Assembly (NCBI GenBank): GCA_017432405.1
Contig: JAFRJF010000289.1
Location: 1-26,015 of the forward strand
Origin: Clostridia bacterium
Lineage (GTDB): Bacteria; Bacillota_A; Clostridia; Christensenellales; Aristaeellaceae
Direction of reading: 5' to 3'
DNA length: 26,015 nucleotides
Part shown: positions 1-6,377 of the stretch, in pieces
Position numbering within the stretch: the stretch's first letter is position 1
Layout of the letters: each line of letters begins with the position of its first letter
Program-made: the position numbers and the translations under genes
Notes under the pieces: model-generated
Database searches by the model: none
What the model was told of the DNA's origin: nothing
Seen by the model: the letters and a program-made list of their open reading frames with translations, nothing else

Positions 1-734
1 AGTTCGCCGCGCACCTGGCCGCCGTAGACGGGCACGCCCTTCAGCAGCAGCGCCGTGGCCGGCGCCGGCACCGGCAGCACGCCGTGGGCGCAGCGCACCT
101 GGCCGCTGCCCACGTGCACCGGCGATACCACCACCCGCTCGGGGGCGATCTCGCGCATCAGCGCGCAGACCCCCACCACGTCGGCCACGGCGTCCAGCGC
201 GCCCACCTCGTGGAAGTGGATCTGATCCACCGACTGGCCGTGCACCTGCGACTCCGCGTCTGCGATGCGCATATACACCGCCTTCGCGTCCGCCTTCACC
301 GCCTCCGGCAGGTCGAGCCCGTCGATGACGGCGTGGATGTCCCGGAGGGAGGAATGGTGGTGATGATGGTGGTCATGTTCGTGATCGTGGGCGTGATCGT
401 GATGATGCTCGTGGCTATGGGGCTGCTCATGCGCTATTCCTGTTCCCTGTTCCCTGTTCCCTGTTCCCTCCACGTCATGGGAATGCCCATGGCCATTTGA
501 TTCCCCATTGTCCACGTCCTCAGCCTGCTCCTCCTCCCCGTCCACGGTCACGGAAATGTGCGTGCCGGTGATGCCGCACTTCTCCGCCTTTTTGCGCCCA
601 AAGCGCACGCCGGGCAGGTCCAGGGCGTTCATGCGGGCGATAAAGCGATCCGGGTCGGGGAGCAGCTCGCTCAGCGCGGCCATCAGCATGTCCCCCGCCG
701 CGCCCATGTTGCATTCGATGTAAAGCGTCCTCAT
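1..734 (-). CDS. larC: LarC, nickel insertion protein of nickel-pincer cofactor synthesis (partial, C-terminus off the window)
   Basis: LarC inserts nickel into the bis-thio-dinucleotide precursor in the last step of nickel-pincer nucleotide (NPN) synthesis; NPN is the cofactor of lactate racemase and related LarA enzymes. About 244 N-terminal residues are visible. The start MRTLYIECNMGAAGDM matches the family N-terminus, and FHEVGALDAVADV and HGVLPVPAPAT are typical LarC segments. Between about residues 65 and 130 lies an acidic, then histidine-rich linker (20 or more His, including a run of six), a likely nickel-binding region. The ATG overlaps the larB stop as ATGA, which implies translational coupling. 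A four-copy heptanucleotide repeat lies in the linker; I translated through it and the frame stays open. The rest of the gene is outside the window; in known members full LarC is made by programmed frameshifting, which cannot be checked here. Confidence 0.93.
   Translation of the reverse strand, partial: MRTLYIECNMGAAGDMLMAALSELLPDPDRFIARMNALDLPGVRFGRKKAEKCGITGTHISVTVDGEEEQAEDVDNGESNGHGHSHDVEGTGNREQGTGIAHEQPHSHEHHHDHAHDHEHDHHHHHHSSLRDIHAVIDGLDLPEAVKADAKAVYMRIADAESQVHGQSVDQIHFHEVGALDAVADVVGVCALMREIAPERVVVSPVHVGSGQVRCAHGVLPVPAPATALLLKGVPVYGGQVRGE
441..468. repeat. Heptanucleotide tandem repeat (TGTTCCC x4) inside larC
   Basis: Four perfect copies of TGTTCCC, preceded by a partial copy (TTCC at 437-440), lie in the variable linker of larC, about residues 89-98. 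Seven is not a multiple of three, so gain or loss of one copy would shift the larC frame. Confidence 0.9.
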
Positions 735-1492
735 GCCTCGTCAATTCCTTTCATTCGGTTGATTCGGTTGGCCAGGTAGCCCGCGCCGAAGCCGTTGTCG
801 ATGTTCACCACCGAAATGCCGCTGGCGCAGGCGTTCAGCATGGACAGCAGCGCCGACACGCCGCCGAAGCTGGCGCCGTAGCCCACGGAGGTGGGCACCG
901 CGATCACGGGGCAGTCCACCAGCCCGCCGACCACGCTGGCCAGCGCGCCCTCCATGCCCGCCACGGCCACCACCGCCCGGGCCGATTGCAGCTCGTCCAG
1001 GTGGGACAGCAGCCGGTGCAGCCCGGCCACGCCCACGTCGTACAGGCGGGTGACCCGGCTGCCCAGGGTCTCGGCGGTCAGCGCCGCCTCCTCGCACACG
1101 GGCAGGTCGCTGGTGCCGCCGGAGGCCACCACCACGCTGCCCACCAGCACCCGCGGCACGCGATTGACCACGCCCAGGCGGGCCTGGGCGTCGTAGAACA
1201 GGGGCACGGCCTGCGCCACCCGCGCCGCCTTTTCCTCGTCCATCCGGGTGACCAGTATGTTCTTGCCCCCCGCCGCCACCATGCGGCTGACGATGGCGAC
1301 GATCTGCTCCGCGGTTTTCCCCGCGCCGTAGATCACCTCTCCGGTGCCGTTGCGCAGTCCCCGGTGATGGTCGATCTTGGCATAGCCGATGTCCTCATAG
1401 GGGGCCTGGGCCAGCAGCTTCAGCGCCGCCTCCGGCGCCATGCGCCCCGCCTGCACTTCCTTCAGCGCCTCCAGCATCTGATCCCTGTCCAT
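731..1492 (-). CDS. larB: LarB, nickel-pincer cofactor biosynthesis carboxylase/hydrolase
   Basis: LarB carboxylates the pyridinium ring of nicotinic acid adenine dinucleotide and hydrolyses the product to pyridinium-3,5-biscarboxylate mononucleotide, the first committed step to NPN. The 253-residue protein has the expected length. The C-terminal half, from about residue 118, is PurE-like (AIR carboxylase fold): it contains ASGGTSDLPVCEEA, the glycine-rich GMEGALASVVGG, and PVIAVPTSVGYGASFGG, all strongly conserved in LarB. It lies 4 bases after the larE stop and overlaps the larC start by 4 bases, so the three genes form one translationally coupled operon in the order larE-larB-larC. Confidence 0.95.
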   Translation of the reverse strand: MDRDQMLEALKEVQAGRMAPEAALKLLAQAPYEDIGYAKIDHHRGLRNGTGEVIYGAGKTAEQIVAIVSRMVAAGGKNILVTRMDEEKAARVAQAVPLFYDAQARLGVVNRVPRVLVGSVVVASGGTSDLPVCEEAALTAETLGSRVTRLYDVGVAGLHRLLSHLDELQSARAVVAVAGMEGALASVVGGLVDCPVIAVPTSVGYGASFGGVSALLSMLNACASGISVVNIDNGFGAGYLANRINRMKGIDEA

Positions 1493-1496
1493 ATTC

Positions 1497-2264
1497 TCAC
1501 CTGTCCTTCAAATCCAGCATGACCGTATCAAACCAGGGCGCGAGCGCCGCGCGGATCTCCGCCCGCCGGTCAAGGGCCCGGGCCATCTGCCCGCCGGGCA
1601 GCTGCAATCGCGCCGCGCCGTGGAAGAGGCGCACCCGGAAGTCGGAAAAGCCCATTTCAAACAGCGCGCCCTCCGCGCCTTCCACGCTGGCCAGCATATC
1701 CGATGTGATCGACGTGCCCGAGGGGACGCGCGTCGCCAGGCAGGCATAGGCGGGCTTATCCCACGTGAACAGCCCCGCCCTGCGGGAATATTCCCGCACC
1801 TCATCCTTCGTGACGCCGCACAGCCGCAGCGGCGAGAGCACGCCCAGCTCCCCGAGCGCCCGCATGCCGGGGCGGTCCCCCGCGTCGTCGGAGGCGTTGG
1901 TGCCGTCCATGACGGCGTCGTAGCCCCGCGCCCGGGCCGCCGCCAGCAGGGCGGTAAATATCGCCTGCTTGCAGTGATAGCAGCGGTTGGCGGGGTTGCG
2001 CCGCACCGCCTCCACCGCCAGCACGTCCAGCGGCACCTCGTTCAGCGCCACGCCCAGCTGCGCCGTCAGGCGCTGCGCGTCCCGGCGCTCAAATTCGGGC
2101 TGGAAGGCCGACCGGGCATAAAAGGGCGCCACGTCGCAACCGCAGGCCCTGGCGGCATACAGCAGATACGCGCTGTCCACCCCCCCGGAAAAGGCCAGCG
2201 CCAGTCGTGGATGGGCGTCGAAGAACGCGCGAAGGGATTGGGGGACGGTGTCTGTGTGAGTCAT
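1497..2264 (-). CDS. larE: LarE, ATP-dependent sulfur insertase of NPN synthesis (three-cysteine type)
   Basis: LarE activates the two carboxylates of the pyridinium mononucleotide with ATP and converts them to thiocarboxylates. The PP-loop SGGVDS is at residues 26-31. Cys95 and Cys98 (RCYHCK) and Cys175 (YACLATR) form the three-cysteine set found in LarE proteins that hold a [4Fe-4S] cluster and act catalytically; the Lactiplantibacillus type keeps only the last cysteine and sacrifices its sulfur. I chose the ATG at 2264 (MTHTD, 255 residues) because AGGAGG lies 5 bases upstream; an in-frame TTG 15 bases further upstream would overlap that site. It is the first gene of the lar operon, behind a promoter and a 25-base palindrome. 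Confidence 0.94.
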   Translation of the reverse strand: MTHTDTVPQSLRAFFDAHPRLALAFSGGVDSAYLLYAARACGCDVAPFYARSAFQPEFERRDAQRLTAQLGVALNEVPLDVLAVEAVRRNPANRCYHCKQAIFTALLAAARARGYDAVMDGTNASDDAGDRPGMRALGELGVLSPLRLCGVTKDEVREYSRRAGLFTWDKPAYACLATRVPSGTSITSDMLASVEGAEGALFEMGFSDFRVRLFHGAARLQLPGGQMARALDRRAEIRAALAPWFDTVMLDLKDR

Positions 2265-2283
2265 GATTGCCTCCTGCAAATTC

Positions 2284-2316
2284 TGATTTGTCGCGCTGCG
2301 ATAAATCAGTATTTAC
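2284..2316. promoter_or_regulatory. Overlapping palindromes in the larE leader (candidate operator)
   Basis: Positions 2284-2308 form an inverted repeat with 11-base arms, TGATTTGTCGC and GCGATAAATCA, with one mismatch and a 3-base centre. Overlapping it at 2301-2316 is a second inverted repeat reading GTAAATACTGATTTAT on the minus strand. Both lie between the predicted -10 box and the larE ribosome binding site, a good position for a repressor operator or an mRNA hairpin. An almost identical 16-mer precedes the gene at 13480. Confidence 0.5.
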
Positions 2317-2320
2317 CAGT

Positions 2321-2349
2321 ATCATACCATACCGCTTCCCAAAACGCAA
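2321..2349 (-). promoter_or_regulatory. Predicted promoter of the lar operon
   Basis: On the minus strand TTGCGT (2349-2344) and TATGAT (2326-2321) are separated by 17 bases. The -10 box is good and the -35 box partial. Transcription would start near 2314, about 50 bases before larE. The -35 overlaps the foot of the upstream gene's terminator hairpin. Confidence 0.5.
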
Positions 2350-2381
2350 CCGCCCTCCGCGCTGATCGCGGAGGGCGGTTG
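2347..2381 (-). terminator. Rho-independent terminator after the coiled-coil gene
   Basis: A perfect 15-bp stem (CAACCGCCCTCCGCG and its complement) with a 5-base loop begins 9 bases after the stop at 2391. On the minus strand it is followed by a short T tract (GCGTTTTGGG). The stem is very strong and the T tract modest. Confidence 0.75.
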
Positions 2382-2390
2382 AATCGAGGA

Positions 2391-4364
2391 TCACTCCGCC
2401 GCCACGCTGACGGTCACGGGCACGCGGGTGGTCATCACGGTCTCGCCGGCGTCATCCTTGACGGTGGTGACGACCATCGCCTCGTAATTGCCCGCGGCGA
2501 GGGGCTTGTCGAGGGTGATGCCGTCGATGGACTCGCCCGGCTTCAGGGCACCGGTATACACCGTCTCCCCGTCCACCACCAGCGCCACGGTGACCGTGTT
2601 GCCGCTGGCGTCGTTGTTGGTATACTGGCAATCGACGGTGACGCCGTCGGCGGCCACCTGGATGTCGCTGTCCACCTCGGTGGACAGGTGGGCCTCGCCG
2701 TTTTCAGGCGCGCGCTCCACCTTGTAGGCCTCCGCCTCGGCCAGGCTGCTCTCATATTCGGCCTGGGCGTCCTCCATCGCTTCCTTCTGGCTCTGGATCT
2801 CGGCCTGGGCGTCCTCTATCGCTTCCTTCTGGCTCTGGATCTCGGCCTGGGCGTCCTCTATCGCTTCCTTCTGGCTCTGGATCTCGGCCTGGGCGTCCTC
2901 CAGCGCTTCCTTCTGGGTCTGGGTTTCAGCCTCGGCCTGGGCCAGGCTCTCCTCGTATTCGGTCCTGGCGTCCTCAAGGGCCTTCTGGTGGGCCTCCTCA
3001 TCGGCCTTGGCCTGGGCCTCGACCGCCTCCAGTTCCTTCTGGCGGGCTTCGAGGTCGGCCTCGGCCTGGGTCAGCTGCGCCACCAGCGCCTCCAGCTTCG
3101 CCGCGTCGCTCGCTGCCTGGGCGTCCAGCACCTCATTGAGCTCATTCAGCATGGCGATATCGCCCGCCTTTTCCAGCAGCTGGGCGGTGAGGCGCTCCAG
3201 TTCGGCGTCGGCGGCATCCAGCCTGGCCTGGGCGTCCACAACGGCCTGTTCGGCCTCCGGCAATGCCGCCTCCAGGCTCTCGCGCAGGACGGTCAGCGCT
3301 TCGATGCGCGTCGCGTCCGTGGTGTTGTCGGATTCATCCTCTACGATGGCCGTCATCTGGTCCCGAACCGCGTCCAGGTCGATATCGGCCACCGCCTCGG
3401 GGACGTTCTCCGCCTGGCTCTGCAGGCCGGCGACCGTCACGATCGCGCGCTCCAGGTCTGCGGCTGCCGTCTCAAGCGCCGCCTCTTCCTCTGCCTCCCT
3501 GGCCTTGTCCTCCGCCGTCGGGGCTTCAGAGACGGGCTCCGCTTCCTTCCCGGGCACGGGCTCAGCTTCCGGCTCGTAACCGGGCTCCGCTTCCTTATCG
3601 GTCCCGAACTTCCCTCCGGCTTCGACCCCCGATTCCGGTACAGAGTCGAACACCATGCCGGAGGCGTCCGCCGCGTTTGCCGCCTGCGCGCCGGCGTTCA
3701 GCCCCTCGATGGCCGCTTCCTTCTCCGCGATCGCGGCGTTCAGCCCCTCGATGGCCGCTTCCTTCTCGGTGACCGCGGCGTTCAGCCCCTCGATGGCCGC
3801 TTCCTTTTCGGCGATCGAGGCGCTCAATTCCCTGATGGCCGCGTCCTTTTCGGCGATCGAGGCGTTCATCTCCTCGATGGCCGCGTCCTTCTCGGTAACC
3901 GCAGCGTTCAGCTCCTCGATGGCCGTGTCCTTTTCAGCAGTCGACGCGTTCAATTCTCCGATGGCCGCGTCTTTCTGGCTGACCAGGCCCTCCAGCTCGG
4001 TCACCTTGGCCTTCGTCTCAGCCGCCTCGGCCTCCAGCCGGGTCACCTGCTCGTTAGCGGCGGTCAGGTCCGCCTGGAGCTGTTGATTGGTCGCCTCGCC
4101 GCTCTCCACCTGGGCGGTCAGCGTCTCGGCCTGGGTCTTTGCCTCCGCCAGCTGGGCGCTGACATCCTCATACTGGGCCTTGGCCGCATCCAGATCCGCC
4201 TGGAGCGTCGCGGAATTGTTCTGTTCCTCCGCCAGCTGGGCCTGCGTGGAGGAGAGGGATTCCTTGCTGGCGTTCAGCTTGCTGTTGAAAAACAGTATCG
4301 CGATGATGGCGAGCACCAGCAGCACCAGCAGCACGATTTGCCACACTTTGCCTTTGGAATTCAT
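2391..4364 (-). CDS. Membrane-anchored coiled-coil repeat protein with C-terminal beta-sandwich-like domain
   Basis: I do not recognise a named family. The 657 residues begin with a basic stretch and one membrane helix (about residues 8-26), with the rest probably outside the cell. Long Ala/Glu/Gln-rich coiled coils follow at about 30-230 and 290-545, split by an acidic Pro/Glu linker (about 255-285). Residues 130-227 are seven 14-residue repeats (QKDAAIGELNASTA type) and 484-539 are four more (QKEAIEDAQAEIQS type); fourteen residues is two heptads. The last 90 residues are beta-rich and resemble Ig/CARDB-like domains (VDCQYTNNDASGNTVTVALVVDGE), with no coiled coil. The start has GGGAGG 6 bases upstream. 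It is a single gene with its own promoter and terminator. A rod-like surface or wall-spacing protein is inferred only. Confidence 0.85.
   Translation of the reverse strand: MNSKGKVWQIVLLVLLVLAIIAILFFNSKLNASKESLSSTQAQLAEEQNNSATLQADLDAAKAQYEDVSAQLAEAKTQAETLTAQVESGEATNQQLQADLTAANEQVTRLEAEAAETKAKVTELEGLVSQKDAAIGELNASTAEKDTAIEELNAAVTEKDAAIEEMNASIAEKDAAIRELSASIAEKEAAIEGLNAAVTEKEAAIEGLNAAIAEKEAAIEGLNAGAQAANAADASGMVFDSVPESGVEAGGKFGTDKEAEPGYEPEAEPVPGKEAEPVSEAPTAEDKAREAEEEAALETAAADLERAIVTVAGLQSQAENVPEAVADIDLDAVRDQMTAIVEDESDNTTDATRIEALTVLRESLEAALPEAEQAVVDAQARLDAADAELERLTAQLLEKAGDIAMLNELNEVLDAQAASDAAKLEALVAQLTQAEADLEARQKELEAVEAQAKADEEAHQKALEDARTEYEESLAQAEAETQTQKEALEDAQAEIQSQKEAIEDAQAEIQSQKEAIEDAQAEIQSQKEAMEDAQAEYESSLAEAEAYKVERAPENGEAHLSTEVDSDIQVAADGVTVDCQYTNNDASGNTVTVALVVDGETVYTGALKPGESIDGITLDKPLAAGNYEAMVVTTVKDDAGETVMTTRVPVTVSVAAE
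2748..2928. repeat. 42-bp tandem repeats encoding 14-residue coiled-coil units (C-terminal block)
   Basis: Four adjacent 42-base units start at 2761, 2803, 2845 and 2887. The middle two are essentially identical and the outer ones diverge by a few bases. They lie wholly inside the gene at 2391-4364 and keep its frame, so copy-number change would lengthen or shorten the rod. Confidence 0.9.
3684..3977. repeat. 42-bp tandem repeats encoding 14-residue coiled-coil units (N-terminal block)
   Basis: Seven units of 42 bases encode EKxAAIxxLNAxxx-type repeats at residues 130-227. They are more diverged at the DNA level than the block at 2748-2928, suggesting an older expansion. The three units nearest 3684 are the most alike. 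Confidence 0.85.
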
Positions 4365-4396
4365 AACACGGCCTCCCTGTATATATATCTGATTTT

Positions 4397-4426
4397 ATTA
4401 TAGCATGAATGGGCTGTACTTAACAA
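4397..4426 (-). promoter_or_regulatory. Predicted promoter of the coiled-coil gene
   Basis: TTGTTA (4426-4421) and a perfect TATAAT (4402-4397) on the minus strand are 18 bases apart, about 30 bases before the start codon at 4364. Confidence 0.7.
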
Positions 4427-4457
4427 GGTCTTCGCGGCATTTTGTCGAATTAATGTT

Positions 4458-5522
4458 TCAATCCACGATCGCTCCGCCCAGGCACACCTGACCCTGATAG
4501 AACACCGCCGACTGCCCCGGGGTAACCGCCCGCTGTGGGGTGGCGAACGCCATGTGGGCCCTGCCGCCTGAGAGCGTCAGCCGGCAGTCCTGCAGCGGCT
4601 GGCGGTGGCGCAGCCGCACCTGGCAGTCCAGGGGCTCGCCCTCCGCCGCCGGCGGGCGCTCCGCCAGCCACGTCAGCTCCGAGCCCGTGGCGCTTAAGCT
4701 GAACAGCGCGTCGTCCTCGCCCTGGCTGACGATCAGCCGGTTGTGCTCCAGGTCCTTGCCCAGCACAAACCAGCGCTGGCCGTTGCCCCCGCCGCCGATG
4801 CCCAGCCCCCGGCGCTGGCCGAGGGTGTAGTACATCAGCCCGTCGTGGCGTCCCACGACCCTGCCGTCGGGAGTGACCATGTCCCCCGGCTGCGCGGGGA
4901 GGAAGCCGGAGAGGAACTGCTTGAAATTGCGCTCGCCGATGAAGCACACCCCCGTGGAATCCTTCTTCTCGCTGACGGGCAGCCCGGCCTCGCGGGCGAT
5001 CTGGCGGATCTGGCCCTTGGTCAGGTTGCCCACCGGGAACAGCGCCTTTGAAAGCGCCCGCTGGCCCAGCATATACAGGAAATAGGTCTGGTCCTTGTTC
5101 TCGTCCGCCGCCCGGAGCAGCCGGTATTCGCCGTTCACGCAGTCGATGTTCGCAAAGTGGCCGGTGACCAGCTTCTCGGCCCCCAGCTGCTCGGCAAAAT
5201 CCAGGAACACGCTGAACTTGATCTCCCGGTTGCACAGCACGTCCGGGTTGGGCGTGCGCCCCTTGCGGTATTCCGACAGGAAGTGCTCAAACACCCGCTC
5301 CCGGTACTGCTTGGCGAAGTTGACGGAATAATAGGGAATATCCAGCGCCTCGCACACCTGCCGGACGTCCGCCCAGTCCCGCTCGCTGGTGCACACGCCG
5401 TTTTCGTCCTTTTCCTCCCAGTTCTTCATGAACACGCCGATCACCTCGTGACCGGCGCGCTTCATCAGCAGCGCGGCGACCGAACTGTCCACGCCGCCCG
5501 ACATGCCCACGACTACGCGCAT
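4458..5522 (-). CDS. mnmA: MnmA, tRNA-uridine 2-sulfurtransferase
   Basis: MnmA thiolates C2 of U34 in the tRNAs for Lys, Glu and Gln, using ATP and a persulfide relayed from a cysteine desulfurase. The 354 residues match the normal length. The PP-loop GMSGGVDSS is at 6-14, the two catalytic cysteines are Cys97 (PDVLCNREIKF) and Cys193 (DSTGVCFIGERNF), and PNPDVLCN is the family hallmark. The ATG has AGGAG 9 bases upstream. No desulfurase or scaffold gene is adjacent; the gene stands alone, separated from the upstream operon by a terminator-like hairpin block. I see only weak promoter-like sequence just before the start. Confidence 0.97.
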   Translation of the reverse strand: MRVVVGMSGGVDSSVAALLMKRAGHEVIGVFMKNWEEKDENGVCTSERDWADVRQVCEALDIPYYSVNFAKQYRERVFEHFLSEYRKGRTPNPDVLCNREIKFSVFLDFAEQLGAEKLVTGHFANIDCVNGEYRLLRAADENKDQTYFLYMLGQRALSKALFPVGNLTKGQIRQIAREAGLPVSEKKDSTGVCFIGERNFKQFLSGFLPAQPGDMVTPDGRVVGRHDGLMYYTLGQRRGLGIGGGGNGQRWFVLGKDLEHNRLIVSQGEDDALFSLSATGSELTWLAERPPAAEGEPLDCQVRLRHRQPLQDCRLTLSGGRAHMAFATPQRAVTPGQSAVFYQGQVCLGGAIVD

Positions 5523-5578
5523 GGTGTCGATTCTCCTTGATTCGTTATTCTGAAAGGCAACCGTCTTACCTGGGGGTA

Positions 5579-5792
5579 TCGGGGGGCGGAGCGCCCCCGA
5601 TCTTCAATCGTACGCGGCGGCGTGTACGCCGCGGGCGGGGCTTTTTTTGCGGCAGGGAGCCTGTCGACCAGAGCAAAAAAAGCTTCCTTGCAGATTTGCC
5701 GCCCGGAAATCGCTTGCGATTTCAGGCAAATCTGTCAAAGGGGTGGTATTGGCGGGGGAAGCAGTTCCCCCGCCAAAGGGCGTCAGCCCTTT
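5579..5792. repeat. Multi-hairpin intergenic block upstream of mnmA
   Basis: Five inverted repeats are packed into about 215 bases: 5579-5600 (TCGGGGG/CCCCCGA arms); about 5615-5632 (GCGGCG/CGCCGC arms); 5691-5734 (CAGATTTGCC/GGCAAATCTG enclosing GAAATCGC/GCGATTTC); 5749-5776 (12-bp stem TTGGCGGGGGAA with a 4-base loop); and 5775-5792 (AAAGGGC/GCCCTTT), which overlaps the stop codon of the gene ending at 5791. Runs of T or A seven bases long flank two of them. It resembles a dispersed, folded repeat more than a single terminator. Confidence 0.7.
5675..5734 (-). terminator. Nested hairpin with T7 tract, candidate terminator of the three-gene motor operon
   Basis: Read on the minus strand, the 10-bp outer stem (5734-5725 with 5700-5691) encloses an 8-bp inner stem and is followed 9 bases later by seven T residues (5681-5675). 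It would end transcripts from the upstream operon before mnmA. Confidence 0.5.
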
Positions 5793-6354
5793 ACTGCACC
5801 AGCACCTCCGTCTCCAGCCCGTCGTTGTCCACCTCGGGCTCGACGAGGACGGTCTTTTGCTGCATGCCGACGATCTTCCACTGGCCGCCGGTCTTCACCA
5901 GCGTGATGTCGTAGCGGCCGCCCTGCCAGCGGGGAATGCGCTCGGAGACCTCGCTGCGGCGGCTGGAGATGACGCTGCCGGTGATGGTCGGCACGCGCTC
6001 GACCACGGTGCAGTTGGCATAGGCGTCCCAGGGCCAGGCCCACAGCTTTTCGATGGTCAGCTCGTATTCAAAGCCCGTGATGTTGTAATCCGAATAGGTG
6101 CTGTTGCCGTTCAGCGCGCCCTCCAGGGCGGTGTCGGCCATCAGGAAATCGGCGTGAAAGTACTTGTTCAGCTCCGCGGCCTGCTGGCGGGTGAGTATGA
6201 CGTCCACCCGCTTTTCCATGCCCTCGTTGAGCACCACATAGATGTTCGCGCCGTTCATGGCCATGAAGAAGCCGCACACCAGCATGCCCAGCAGCACGCA
6301 GACGAGCAGCATCCGCGAGGCGATAAACCAGATCAGTCTTCGGAAGTACAGCAA
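5791..6354 (-). CDS. Small membrane-anchored protein, third gene of the ZorAB-like operon
   Basis: Function unknown. The 187 residues have a basic N-terminus, one long membrane helix (about 13-38) and an extracytoplasmic domain. An amphipathic helix (LTRQQAAELNKYFHADFL) followed by beta strands ending in GGRYDITLVKTGGQWKIVGM suggests an NTF2-like or cystatin-like fold, which is an inference from pattern only. The start is probably TTG at 6354, with AGGAG 10 bases upstream; no ATG precedes the membrane helix. It lies 23 bases after the stop of the ZorB-like gene, so it is probably co-transcribed and coupled to the motor. It shows no nuclease, helicase or other known Zorya effector motif. It could be a regulator, plug or adaptor of the stator. 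Confidence 0.75.
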   Translation of the reverse strand: MLYFRRLIWFIASRMLLVCVLLGMLVCGFFMAMNGANIYVVLNEGMEKRVDVILTRQQAAELNKYFHADFLMADTALEGALNGNSTYSDYNITGFEYELTIEKLWAWPWDAYANCTVVERVPTITGSVISSRRSEVSERIPRWQGGRYDITLVKTGGQWKIVGMQQKTVLVEPEVDNDGLETEVLVQ

Positions 6355-6377
6355 GGTAACACTACTCCTGTCTTATG

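Noticed and set aside
437..468. Possible frameshift in larC caused by the repeat
   Set aside because: Codon-by-codon translation through the repeat stays open and joins conserved LarC sequence on both sides, so the gene is intact in this copy.
2761..2928. Regular 42-bp repeats that could be taken for a CRISPR array
   Set aside because: Units are contiguous with no spacers, keep the reading frame and encode coiled-coil residues; no cas genes are present.
1620..4403. Very long open frame on the plus strand opposite larE and the coiled-coil gene
   Set aside because: It is the mirror of GC-rich, repetitive coding sequence on the minus strand; its product is low-complexity Gly/Leu/Arg, has no ribosome binding site and spans two real genes and a terminator.
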